Assembly: GCF_029203305.1 (NCBI RefSeq) | Contig: NC_089462.1 | Span: 682,001-746,000, forward strand | Reading direction: 5' to 3' | Source: Yamadazyma tenuis | Lineage: Eukaryota > Ascomycota > Pichiomycetes > Serinales > Debaryomycetaceae | DNA length: 64,000 nucleotides | Part shown: in pieces, positions 46,203 to 55,809 of the stretch | Layout of the letters: each line of letters begins with the position of its first letter | How positions within the stretch are numbered: position 1 is the first letter of the stretch | Position numbers and translations under genes: made by a program | Notes under the pieces: model-generated | The model's input: only the letters and a program-made list of their open reading frames with translations | Told to the model about the DNA's origin: nothing | Database searches by the model: none

Positions 46203-47084
46203 ATGCGTTTCCCGAGATCTCTCCTACTCCCTATTTGCCTTGCCTTTGTTCAAGCCTATCCTACTCAGAACACAAACAACAGTTCTATTGTCTTGTCCGC
46301 CCAAGAACAAACTGAATTGTCACCGGTGATTGCTAGCTTGCAACAGTTTAACCAAGAACTTGGGTTTGAAAAAAGACATTTGTTTGATAAAAGATCAAAC
46401 ATCCCTGTGTTGGATAAGGTTTTGACATTATTGAACGATACCAACATTGCCAACATCGTTATTAATCATGTGTTGTTAAGTCCCACCTTATTGGACCTTT
46501 CTACTAACGCTACGATTTTCGTTTTGAGATTGAACTTGGTAAACTATGACAACTTGTTTATTGCAATTGAAAAGTCGGGCTTGGTCAACCAATTAATTTT
46601 GGCAGCCTTGGATAATCCTAATACTTTACCTGGTGTGCTTAGGCTCATCGATGACTTGTTGAAGGATAACGGTATTAATTTTTCTTCTTTGACTTCTCAC
46701 AAAAGACAGTTGGACTTTGAAACCTTCGCACCTGTTGAGAGGAGAGAGAGCAAGACGTTGACCAAGAGAGAAAGTGAATTACTTGACGAATTGTTTACAT
46801 CGCTCAGAGATTCTGGTTTGGTTGTGTCTGTGGTCCTGAACTTGTTGACCAACCCTGACTTGGCTGCACCATCGGCTCAATTCTTGACTGAAATCTTGAG
46901 GTCCGGAGCCATTTCTGTCCCTGAGGTTTTACAGGCTCTTATTGAATCTGGTGCCTTGATCAATATTCTCAAAGACGTGTTGACTGACCGTGCTATCTTG
47001 GAAAAAGTTGCTCAAATTGTGGTTGACAGAATTTCCAAAGGTATTATTCCCAAGAATTTGTCTGACCAAATTTTTCACCAGTAA
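46203..47084 (+). CDS. Secreted Op4-like protein with Kex2 sites and internal repeat
   Basis: A signal peptide is clear: MRFPRSLLLPICLAFVQAYP, cleavage near residue 18-20. The mature part (to 293 aa) is rich in Leu, Ala, Asn and Val and has dibasic Kex2-type sites KR57-58, KR63-64, KR167-168, RR180-181 and KR188-189. It has four NxS/T glycosylation sequons (NSS26, NDT78, NAT102, NFS159). Two parts align with each other: residues ~125-155 and ~204-234 (pattern SGLV-x4-L-x2-L-x-NP-x3-P). There is no GPI-type C-terminal hydrophobic tail. The composition and layout recall the opaque-phase Op4 type of secreted proteins in Candida, for which I know no activity. A TATA box and biased codons suggest strong, regulated expression. 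Confidence 0.88.
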   Translation: MRFPRSLLLPICLAFVQAYPTQNTNNSSIVLSAQEQTELSPVIASLQQFNQELGFEKRHLFDKRSNIPVLDKVLTLLNDTNIANIVINHVLLSPTLLDLSTNATIFVLRLNLVNYDNLFIAIEKSGLVNQLILAALDNPNTLPGVLRLIDDLLKDNGINFSSLTSHKRQLDFETFAPVERRESKTLTKRESELLDELFTSLRDSGLVVSVVLNLLTNPDLAAPSAQFLTEILRSGAISVPEVLQALIESGALINILKDVLTDRAILEKVAQIVVDRISKGIIPKNLSDQIFHQ

Positions 47085-47175
47085 ATAATTGTTGTTTCCT
47101 ATGTAGTTTTAATAAATGTTTAATAGCTAAAACACACGCTCGCAGATTCCCAATTTTGCAACCATTTTCGTGAAA

Positions 47176-47197
47176 ACGCGTTTTTTTTGAATCGCGT
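47176..47197 (+). promoter_or_regulatory. MCB-type ACGCGT and TCGCGT elements upstream of POL1
   Basis: ACGCGT at 47176-47181 and TCGCGT (ACGCGA on the other strand) at 47192-47197, 62-83 bp before the POL1 ATG. ACGCG(T) is the MBF element of G1/S genes in S. cerevisiae, where POL1 is a classical target. Confidence 0.6.
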
Positions 47198-47258
47198 ACA
47201 CTTCAAAACTACCTGTATTTTTTTTCTTCTTCCATTCGCTTGTGTTCAACTTTCGACC

Positions 47259-50200
47259 ATGATGCTGTCCAAGAATGCTAGACGCGAGAAGTTGAAGCTT
47301 CTCAAACAGGCCAGAGAACTCGGAAGAAATGTCGAGCTTTCCGACCAAGAAGAAGAAGCAGGTGGGATTTATGATGAAGTTGACGAAGACACCTTTAGAC
47401 AACACAAACGTAACCAGATGATGAATGATGACTTCATCGTGGACGATGACGGCGAAGGCTACGTCGACAATGGTGCCGATGAGTGGGATGATACCACCAG
47501 GCCCAATTATTATTCTGATGAAGAAGAAGATGTAGGCTCCAAAAGAAAGAGAACCAAGAAACCAGCCAAAGTCACCAAGACTTCTCAGATTAATAACTTC
47601 TTTAAACCCAAAGGGTTTGAAATTGCAAGCAAGCCAAAACCAAAGGTCGTGGAGGCCGATATTGATGATATTCTCAACGACTTCGACGACGTGGCGCCTG
47701 CTCCCAAGAAACCCAGAGTCAATGTCTTTGGAAGCACTTCTTCAGTGAACAGAAATAAGCCTGCTTCGAGAAACCCTTTCAACAGACCGGCTGCTACCTC
47801 CAGGAGAGCAGAGCCAACAACTGCTTCTGACGATTCTTCAGATGTGACCATCAGCATGAATGACCAACCATCGTCTCCGATTAAAACTGCCGTTCAGGAA
47901 GACGTGGACACATTTTCAAAGGATACCGATTCCATTGGAGACATAGACGATGAGTCGGATGAGGACGATATTATTGTCGCAAGAAGGCCCAGAGCATCTG
48001 CTGCCAACAGGCCTCAGATTTCAAATATATCCGCCATGAAAGCTGAGCGCTTGTCTTCTCCAGTGAGAAACACCACCTCGAATCCCGATGTTAGTTACGT
48101 CGACAAATTGAATGAAGAGGAGGTGTTTGGAGGTGACAACAAAGACTCATTCAAGATGTTCTGGATGGACCACTGTGAAGTCGATAACAGTTTGATTTTA
48201 TTTGGAAAAGTTCAAACCAGGTCCGGCCAGTTTGTTTCTGGAGCAGTCCAAATTAACGGTTTAACCAGAGAGCTTTTCTTCCTACCCAGAAAATATAGAA
48301 AAGTTGGTGGTGAGGATGACACAGAAGACGAGGTTAGCCCACAAGATGTCCACGAAGAGATCATTCCCTTGTTGTTGGACAAGTATAAGTTGGACACCAT
48401 TAGAGCCAAACCCGAAAAAATGAAGTATGCTTTTGAGTTGACCGGGGTTCCAAAAGAGTCCGACTACTTGAAGGTCTTATTACCATTCAAAACCCCAAAG
48501 AATAAGCATTTAATTATGCCTGCTGATTTGGAGGGTGAAACGTTTAGCCATGTGTTTGGAACTAATTCTAATATTTTTGAAGCATTTGTTGTGCAGAGGA
48601 ACATCATGGGACCTTGTTGGTTAGAAATATCCAAAGGTGATTTCAATTCTATAAGGAATTCGACTCATTGTCAAGTTGAAGTCTCGGTTGACTCACCAAA
48701 CTATATCAAACCACTCAATGAAAGAAACTTGCCTCCACCCAACTTAACTCTTATGTCCATTGCTATTCAAACCGTCATGAATGCCAAACAAAACAAGCAA
48801 GAAGTTGCTTCTGTTTCTATTGGAACATACAGAAATTTACCCCAAGATGCACCTATTGATGAGAATTTGAAACCAGATAATCTAGTAACCTTGGTAAGAC
48901 CTGTGAATGCTCCCACATTTCCACCCGGTTTGAACCAGTTAGCTCAGAAACAAGGTCTTCAATTGAGAACATTCCCTAATGAAAAGGCATTATTGAACTG
49001 TTTGTCAGGAATGATCAAATCCCAAGATCCTGATATATTTATTGGCCACAGATTAGAAAACATTTCTTTGGATGTTTTGGTCCACAGGATGTATGATTTG
49101 AAAGTTTCAACTTGGTCGAATTTGGGTCGTAGAAACAGAAAAGCTTGGCCTGACAGATTTGGTAAAGGTAATGGTGGCTTCAATAACAATTTGCAGATTA
49201 GAGAAGTATTCCATGGGAGGTTACTCTGTGACATCGCCAACGAATTGGGTCAATCGTTAACCCCCAAGTGTCAATCATGGGACTTGCCTGAGATGTACGA
49301 CATAGTCTGCCACAAAGAACATTCGTTCTTGGAAGTCAACTACAACAATAACAAATTCTTTGAAGACACCAGTTTCTTGCTAATGGCATTGAACGAAAAT
49401 GCTTCTAGTTGTAAGATTGCAGCAGAAATAGCATTTTCGATTCAGATTTTGTCATTGTCGAAGCAGTTGACTAACCTTGCTGGTAACGCTTGGTCACAAA
49501 CCTTGTATGGTACCAGAGCTGGTAGAAATGAGTACATTTTGTTGCATGAATTCCACAAGAATAAATTCATTTGCCCAGACAAAGAGGACAAGTACCACAA
49601 GAATACAAGCTATGCCCAACAAGCCAGATTGGAATCGACTGAAGATGATGCTACCAACGTTACTTCCAACAAGAAACCGAAATTTCAAGGTGGTTTGGTG
49701 TTTGAACCTGAAAAAGGTCTTCACAAGAACTGTATTTTGGTTATGGATTTCAACTCTTTGTACCCCAGTATCATTCAAGAATTCAACATTTGCTTTACTA
49801 CAGTCGAAAGAGAAAGGTACAATATTACTCATGATGAAGACAAGGATTTACCCCTGTTGCCTGAAAATGACTTGCAACCCGGGGTATTACCCAAGTTGTT
49901 GAATACTTTAGTTAGCCGTCGTCGGGAGGTGAAAAAATTGTTAAAGGATCCTAAGAATACTCCAGTTGAAAGAGCTCAATATGACATCAAACAACAGGCT
50001 TTGAAGTTGACAGCCAACTCTATGTATGGTTGTTTGGGTTATGTTAACTCCAGATTCTATGCTAAACCTTTAGCTATGTTGGTTACCAATAAGGGTAGAG
50101 AGATTTTGATGGATACCCGACAATTGGCCGAATCCATTGGTTTAAGAGTTGTGTACGGTGACACCGATTCGGTTATGATTGACACCGGTGTCACTGAGTT

Positions 50201-51581
50201 GAAAGAAGCTATCAAGACCGGAAACGAGTTCAAAGCCAAGGTTAATGAAAGATATAAGATTTTGGAAATTGATATTGATAACACTTATAAAGCCATTTTA
50301 TTGCATGCTAAAAAGAAGTATGCTGCTATGGACATTTCATTCGACAAGAGAACAGGTAAGGAAGTTACCAAGTTGGAAGTCAAAGGTCTTGATATGAGAC
50401 GTCGTGAATATTGCCAGTTGTCCAAGGACATCTCAACGTTCATCTTGAACAAGGTTTTGTTAGACGCTGATTCTGAAAAGGCCTTATCAGAGATATATGA
50501 GTATTTGGAACAAATGGCCAATAGAATAAAGAACAATGAGATTCCTATGGATAAGTTCAAGATTAATACCAAATTGTCAAAGGACCCAACGCAATATCCG
50601 AATGCCAAATCAATGGCTCAAGTTCAAGTTGCCTTGAGAATGAGAGAACAAGGAAAAGTTGTTAAAGCCGGAAGTGTTATCACTTATGTTGTTACTGCAC
50701 CTGTCAATGAAAGCGATACCAGTTCAGCCGTTGAAAGAGCAAGATCATTCCAAGAGACCATGAACAAAGCAGCGGGTTTGAGACCAGACCCTTCGTTTTA
50801 CTTGGAAAAACAGATTTTTGCCCCAGTTGAAAGATTGTTGGAAAGAATCGACGGCATTGACATGGTCAGAGTAGCCGGCTGCTTGTCCATCGACACCTCG
50901 AAATATATTCTTCGGGTCAAAAATGGAGATGTGTTAAATGATATTGCCCCAATTGAATCGAGTATCGGTGACTCCGAGAGGTTCAGATCCGCTAGTCATT
51001 TGCTTTTGAAGTGCAAGTGTGGACACCAATTCAGATTCGGAGGAATCCAAGCTTCTCATGCTTACAAGATTACGTTCAAGGGTATTGCTTGTAATAAATG
51101 TCAATACACTTTTTCAGCCTTACGGATCAACTCGCAACTTGAAACGGCACTCAGAAACCATATTTCTACATACTATGGTGGTTGGTTAGTATGTGATGAT
51201 GGTGCGTGTGGAATTACAACCAGACAGATTTCAGTATATGGGAAAAGATGTATTGGAAGCTCTGGAAAAGCCTACGGTTGTAAGGGTGTCATGAGATACA
51301 AGTACAGCGACAAAGCACTCTATAACCAGTTGTTATACTTTGATGCATTGTTTGACGTTGATAAAGCCAAAAACAACAAATTAAGACCTTTGTACGATGG
51401 AGTAGAAGATGGTAAAGTCCCAGCGGACATCCCAGCTGCCACTCTCAATGCTTTAACAGAGCAAAATAGAGACTTGTTTGGTTCGTGTCAACAGGTCGTT
51501 CAGAAATACTTGGAAGACTGTGGACGTCGTTATGTCGATATGGGCTCGATCTTCGACTTCATGAATGTGTCCAAGTTCTGA
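47259..51581 (+). CDS. POL1: DNA polymerase alpha catalytic subunit
   Basis: Pol alpha extends the RNA primers of primase at origins and on the lagging strand. Family B motifs are all intact: motif A DFNSLYPSIIQEFNI near 830-844, motif B KLTANSMYGCLGY, motif C YGDTDSVM with Asp968 and Asp970. The N-terminus is acidic and basic by turns (unstructured). The C-terminus has two zinc/Fe-S cysteine clusters (CKCGHQF...CNKC; CDDGACG...CIGS...YGCKG). From ATG 47259 it is 1,440 aa (S. cerevisiae 1,468). The frame is open to a TTG at 47187, which is rejected. An adjacent ATG at 47262 could serve equally. Codon 3 is CTG; with Ser here the N-terminus would read MMSSKNARREK. Confidence 0.97.
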   Translation: MMLSKNARREKLKLLKQARELGRNVELSDQEEEAGGIYDEVDEDTFRQHKRNQMMNDDFIVDDDGEGYVDNGADEWDDTTRPNYYSDEEEDVGSKRKRTKKPAKVTKTSQINNFFKPKGFEIASKPKPKVVEADIDDILNDFDDVAPAPKKPRVNVFGSTSSVNRNKPASRNPFNRPAATSRRAEPTTASDDSSDVTISMNDQPSSPIKTAVQEDVDTFSKDTDSIGDIDDESDEDDIIVARRPRASAANRPQISNISAMKAERLSSPVRNTTSNPDVSYVDKLNEEEVFGGDNKDSFKMFWMDHCEVDNSLILFGKVQTRSGQFVSGAVQINGLTRELFFLPRKYRKVGGEDDTEDEVSPQDVHEEIIPLLLDKYKLDTIRAKPEKMKYAFELTGVPKESDYLKVLLPFKTPKNKHLIMPADLEGETFSHVFGTNSNIFEAFVVQRNIMGPCWLEISKGDFNSIRNSTHCQVEVSVDSPNYIKPLNERNLPPPNLTLMSIAIQTVMNAKQNKQEVASVSIGTYRNLPQDAPIDENLKPDNLVTLVRPVNAPTFPPGLNQLAQKQGLQLRTFPNEKALLNCLSGMIKSQDPDIFIGHRLENISLDVLVHRMYDLKVSTWSNLGRRNRKAWPDRFGKGNGGFNNNLQIREVFHGRLLCDIANELGQSLTPKCQSWDLPEMYDIVCHKEHSFLEVNYNNNKFFEDTSFLLMALNENASSCKIAAEIAFSIQILSLSKQLTNLAGNAWSQTLYGTRAGRNEYILLHEFHKNKFICPDKEDKYHKNTSYAQQARLESTEDDATNVTSNKKPKFQGGLVFEPEKGLHKNCILVMDFNSLYPSIIQEFNICFTTVERERYNITHDEDKDLPLLPENDLQPGVLPKLLNTLVSRRREVKKLLKDPKNTPVERAQYDIKQQALKLTANSMYGCLGYVNSRFYAKPLAMLVTNKGREILMDTRQLAESIGLRVVYGDTDSVMIDTGVTELKEAIKTGNEFKAKVNERYKILEIDIDNTYKAILLHAKKKYAAMDISFDKRTGKEVTKLEVKGLDMRRREYCQLSKDISTFILNKVLLDADSEKALSEIYEYLEQMANRIKNNEIPMDKFKINTKLSKDPTQYPNAKSMAQVQVALRMREQGKVVKAGSVITYVVTAPVNESDTSSAVERARSFQETMNKAAGLRPDPSFYLEKQIFAPVERLLERIDGIDMVRVAGCLSIDTSKYILRVKNGDVLNDIAPIESSIGDSERFRSASHLLLKCKCGHQFRFGGIQASHAYKITFKGIACNKCQYTFSALRINSQLETALRNHISTYYGGWLVCDDGACGITTRQISVYGKRCIGSSGKAYGCKGVMRYKYSDKALYNQLLYFDALFDVDKAKNNKLRPLYDGVEDGKVPADIPAATLNALTEQNRDLFGSCQQVVQKYLEDCGRRYVDMGSIFDFMNVSKF

Positions 51582-51705
51582 GTAATTTATATATTGTATA
51601 GTAGAGAATAAATTATATATTTAGTGCGCGGGCATGCATTCGCACTTTCTCGATAAACTTCATTTGCGTAAACGTCTGTCAAGTTCCCAACAACATCGAT
51701 ATATC

Positions 51706-53919
51706 ATGAATTTCAATCAGCAAATGGGCAACAACAATGGCGGAGGGAACTCCCAGTACCCTGGACAGCCCAATACATTACAGTTTCTCGGCCAGCAGCA
51801 GCAGCAGAATTCTCAACAACCTCCTAACCAGCAACAAGTGAGAAACAACATGCCTATGCAATTACCACCTCAATTTGCAAACCTAAGCCCAGAGCAACTT
51901 CAGCAGCTCAGACAACAACCGCAGTTCCAACAAGTGCTTCGGAGCTATATGCAGCGGCAAATGTATCAACAACAGCAACAACAGCCTCAACCACAACAAC
52001 CTAACTCAGCTCCTCCAATGCAAATGCATAACCAACAACGACAAATGATGGGTCAGGTCCCACTCCCACACTCGTTGCCAGGACTGGAACACTCCATTCC
52101 CGACCAATCTTCGATGGTAGGAGATATGTCTGGTCCTAACTCAGCAGGTTTTCAACAGCAGCAATACGCCCAAATGGCTGCCAGGCAACCAAGGGCCACC
52201 ACAGGTCAACAGATGCCGGCAGTTCCACACCAGGGATTACCCCAGCAGGCCATCAAGACCTTGTCAGGTCGAAATGGACCAGGTTCTCACGCAGATATGG
52301 GTGTTGGCATTAATGGAGCCATCAACGGAGTGAAGCCAGAGCCTGTTCTCAACATACCCGCCCAAAGTTTCACACGCCATCCTCCTGTTGCTCCCGAGAT
52401 AATGAGTCGAGTTTCATTTAAACCAATGGAGAAGACTACGTTGTGGTCCGATAAGCTCAAACAAGAAGGAAAAGAGGTTCCCGTGGACTTAAAGGTGTAT
52501 GAATCGATGATTCAAAAGGACATCAAGTTTAGAGCTCGGAATGCCAGACAGATGGAGTTGAATAAGAAAATGACAGAAGACTTGCTACATGATGCCAGGT
52601 CGTATAATGAAATCAAACAGCTAAGAATGAACGCAATCTCATTATCACAAAAGGGGCAGTTTAACAACAGTATATGGGGAGAAGGTTATCAGGGATATGG
52701 CAACGGGATAACCAATGTATCGACCCAACTCCTCCTACCAGATGGAAGGAAACTTAATAAACGGGTTCCTGAGAGCCATAAAACCGAACGGGAGACTAAC
52801 AAGGAGTTGCTCGATATGTTACTTAAAACTCCTAAGAGAAACTTGGTTCCTATAAGGCTTGATATTGGAGAACTGGAGAATAAATTCAAATTAAGAGATA
52901 CGTTTTTGTGGGACTTGAACGAAAAGGATATCAATATAGATCAGTTTGTGGATGTCCTATTAGACGATTATAAATTTATTGATAGAAGTGTCGACTCTTT
53001 CATCGTCAAGAGCATTAAAGATCAGATTGAAGACTATAACAGAGAACCAGATAAAGCCATGGGAGAACTTAGAATCCCCATTAAGATCAATATCACCGTA
53101 AACAATACCCAGTACACCGATCAGTTCGAATGGGATATTTTGAACTTTGAAGATAATGATCCAGAAGAGTTCTCAGTTGTGTTATGTGATGAAATGAACT
53201 TGCCAGGAGAATTTGCAACGGCTATTTCCCACTCGATCAGAGAGCAAACCCAAATGTTCCACAAATCTTTGAATTTGGCTGGATATACATTTGATGGACT
53301 GCCAGTGAATGAAGATGAAATTAGAAACCATCTCCTTCCTCCCTTAAGACTTGTATCAAACGAGGGTGGTGGATTTGGCCCTTTAGTGGATGACTACTTT
53401 TCGATCCTTAGAAACCCCACCAATGTCAATGATTATACCCCATCTCTTATAAAGTTGACCCAATTGGAGATTGAGAGACTCGATAAAGAAATGGAGAGAG
53501 AAACCAGACACAAAAGACGACAAAACAATGAGCTTCAGAGTCTTTCAACTGGTGGTAGAGGCACTTCTAGAAGAGCCGCTTATGCTCCAAGAGGTGGACC
53601 TACTCTTCCTGATTTGTCAGACATCCCAAAGACATTCAGAACGGCCCAACCATCCAGTGTGTTGCCAGGAGGAGTAGATTTGGGGGTTCCTGACATCTTT
53701 GCGTACAATGAAGTGATTGTGCACAAAACCAATATTCCAAATCCTGATTATAAGGCTCCTCAGTCCAAAATACATAGAGTCGTTTTCAATCATGATGAGA
53801 ACAACGGCCGATTCCTTGTGAAAATCAAGTTAGGGCCTCCACCAGGAGTAAATCCTTATCAAATGGCACCAGGCCAATATGGTGCCATGGGCCATCTCAA
53901 TCAGACTAGACACCGTTAA
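51706..53919 (+). CDS. SNF5: SWI/SNF chromatin-remodelling subunit Snf5
   Basis: Snf5 is a core member of SWI/SNF that contacts the nucleosome acidic patch. The N-terminal third is a Gln/Asn/Pro-rich activation-type region (QQQQQPQPQQPN). The two SNF5 repeats follow: VPIRLDIGELENKFKLRDTF at about 382-440, and VNNTQYTDQFEWDILN at about 464-530. Between them are the family's conserved DFxxxxL segments. Last come a Lys/Arg-rich helix (EMERETRHKRRQNN) and a short C-terminal extension. From ATG 51706 it is 737 aa. An earlier in-frame ATG at 51634 would add 24 residues and is possible, though it sits only 52 bp after the POL1 stop. Sfh1, the RSC paralogue, lacks the Gln-rich head. Confidence 0.93.
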   Translation: MNFNQQMGNNNGGGNSQYPGQPNTLQFLGQQQQQNSQQPPNQQQVRNNMPMQLPPQFANLSPEQLQQLRQQPQFQQVLRSYMQRQMYQQQQQQPQPQQPNSAPPMQMHNQQRQMMGQVPLPHSLPGLEHSIPDQSSMVGDMSGPNSAGFQQQQYAQMAARQPRATTGQQMPAVPHQGLPQQAIKTLSGRNGPGSHADMGVGINGAINGVKPEPVLNIPAQSFTRHPPVAPEIMSRVSFKPMEKTTLWSDKLKQEGKEVPVDLKVYESMIQKDIKFRARNARQMELNKKMTEDLLHDARSYNEIKQLRMNAISLSQKGQFNNSIWGEGYQGYGNGITNVSTQLLLPDGRKLNKRVPESHKTERETNKELLDMLLKTPKRNLVPIRLDIGELENKFKLRDTFLWDLNEKDINIDQFVDVLLDDYKFIDRSVDSFIVKSIKDQIEDYNREPDKAMGELRIPIKINITVNNTQYTDQFEWDILNFEDNDPEEFSVVLCDEMNLPGEFATAISHSIREQTQMFHKSLNLAGYTFDGLPVNEDEIRNHLLPPLRLVSNEGGGFGPLVDDYFSILRNPTNVNDYTPSLIKLTQLEIERLDKEMERETRHKRRQNNELQSLSTGGRGTSRRAAYAPRGGPTLPDLSDIPKTFRTAQPSSVLPGGVDLGVPDIFAYNEVIVHKTNIPNPDYKAPQSKIHRVVFNHDENNGRFLVKIKLGPPPGVNPYQMAPGQYGAMGHLNQTRHR

Positions 53920-54664
53920 ACAGACCAAAATTGGTACTATTTATAATAAATTACATTCTCTTACCTCTTGATGTAACAATATTTCGAGCGTGTTGGGTTT
54001 CAGCGGACTTTGCAATCCAGGAATTCATACATTTGTTGTCCCTTATATAGAACCTTATTGTCTTTGTATAAGCATTTTCGCTCACCATTCAAATAAGTAA
54101 TTGAAATAAAGGGCAATTTCTTGTGTAAATAAATGTGTAGATGAAACATGCTATGGTGAAAGGAAATTGACGCTTCTTATAGCTTTACGAATAGCTTAAC
54201 GTTGAGAGCCGCACATGGAAATGGACAAAACCTTAAACAAGCCAAATATTGGTATTATAGTAGTTCAATACACCATCAATTGTATTTGGAAAAGGATCAA
54301 TTCCTCCAATCACTGCTTTCACGACAAGCACCGTTCGAGGTGATTTTCATCTGCCATTCTTCGGCCGAGAAATCGCATCTGCATCTCATTTTGGATATTG
54401 CCTACTAGAACGAAATAGTTACTCAAATGAATCAAGTGGTCCTAACACTAGCCAAGGACAGACCCCATAACCCTCCTTCAATTACATTAGGCAATGGGGT
54501 ACACAAAATAGCATCTGAATATATTAATGTAATCATAAGCGAAAAATGACAATAACCCCAGAAAATAGCTGCCCCGCGACTAGCACAATCATATGAAGAC
54601 GAGAGTGGAATATAAAACACTTCTAATTTCCCGCAAATTGACGGGTATCTGACCAGAATAAAAC
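53920..54664. other. Intergenic region upstream of AYR1, 745 bp
   Basis: SNF5 3' flank and AYR1 promoter, both genes rightward. Nothing recognised: no RNA gene, no repeat; a 68-codon frame at 54202 lacks coding character. A/T-rich throughout. Confidence 0.45.
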
Positions 54665-55576
54665 ATGTCAGAACAACAAAAATATGCTTTAGTCACCGGT
54701 GCTTCATCAGGAATTGGCTATGCCATGGCCAAAGTGTTGAGTAAAAAAGGCTACAAAGTATTTGGATGCTCACCAAAGCTGGACTCCTTCAAAATGAAAC
54801 CATTAGCTGATGAGTTTGGGGTGGTTCCTTTTGACTGTGATATCAGTAAGTTGGAAGATATCAAGGCGTTAAGCAAATCCGTTGGTAAATTAACTGGTGG
54901 CAGATTGGACATTTTGTACAATAATGGAGGTATTGCAACCGGAGGTGCAGGCATCGAGATGGATGAGGAAGAAGTTAATAAGGTGTTTCAAATTAACGTC
55001 ATTGGCCATATCAACATGACTAAGCACTTTGTTGATTATGTGATTGAAACCCAGGGAGCAGTGGTGTTTACGTCTTCGGTGGCCAGTATTATCCCATTGT
55101 CATGGACTTCAATATATTGTGCTACTAAGGCAGCAATCAACCTGTATGCCCGTGTTTTACACGCCGAACTCAAACCTTTTGATGTCAAGGTCTATTCAGT
55201 GATCACCGGTGGGGTGGATACTCCTATTGCCGATCACTTTGATTTGACTCAGGTTGAAAACTCTAGATATAATGTGGAGGGAGGCTATGAAAGTGTGGTG
55301 AAAGCTAAGGGAATGTCAAGAAATAAGTGGACCACCGAGGACCCCGAGGTGTATGCCGAAGGAGTGGCCCGGAAGGTCATTGGCAGAAGTAACTCGTTCA
55401 ATCTTTACAAGGGAGGAATGGCTTACACGTTGTACTTGTTAACGATATGGGCTCCATTATGGCTTATGCAATGGTTTATTTCTTTCCATTTCAAACAGAA
55501 TAAGGTGTTCCGGAACTTGAAGAAGGCCAACAAGGAGAAGATCAAGAGGAAGTTAACTCTGAAAAAGACCGCATAA
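54665..55576 (+). CDS. AYR1: 1-acyl-DHAP reductase (short-chain dehydrogenase)
   Basis: Ayr1 reduces 1-acyl-dihydroxyacetone phosphate to lysophosphatidate at lipid droplets and the ER, using NADPH. SDR marks: cofactor motif GASSGIG at residues 12-18, NNGG at 83-86, VVFTSSVASIIP with the catalytic Ser near 138-140, and Tyr151-x3-Lys155 (YCATK). ITGGVDTPIAD after it is typical of Ayr1. A hydrophobic hairpin near the C-terminus (YTLYLLTIWAPLWLMQWFIS) and a Lys-rich tail fit membrane/lipid droplet targeting. At 303 aa it matches the family (297). Codon 160 is CTG in IN-CTG-YAR, a place where homologues carry polar residues, so Ser is likely. Confidence 0.93.
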   Translation: MSEQQKYALVTGASSGIGYAMAKVLSKKGYKVFGCSPKLDSFKMKPLADEFGVVPFDCDISKLEDIKALSKSVGKLTGGRLDILYNNGGIATGGAGIEMDEEEVNKVFQINVIGHINMTKHFVDYVIETQGAVVFTSSVASIIPLSWTSIYCATKAAINLYARVLHAELKPFDVKVYSVITGGVDTPIADHFDLTQVENSRYNVEGGYESVVKAKGMSRNKWTTEDPEVYAEGVARKVIGRSNSFNLYKGGMAYTLYLLTIWAPLWLMQWFISFHFKQNKVFRNLKKANKEKIKRKLTLKKTA

Positions 55577-55809
55577 GTATGTTTAGGTATAGAATGAATG
55601 AGATTTGAGGTTCAGATATTGTTAGTAGTATAAACACATGAAGAAATACTCTATAATGTGCATTCAAGGTCGTCTTTGGCGCTTTAAGTGGTTGTTGCCC
55701 ATGGGTGCAAAACACGAAGTCTCGCGCGGGCTCTATCCTGCGCAGCTAAAATGTGCGAATAGGAGCAGGAAACTTTAATAAACATCGCCATCTTCTGTAC
55801 AACTCAACC

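Noticed and set aside
46057..46329. 90-codon frame over the Op4-like gene start
   Set aside because: Different phase from the signal-peptide-bearing gene; includes the TATA box region and has no features.
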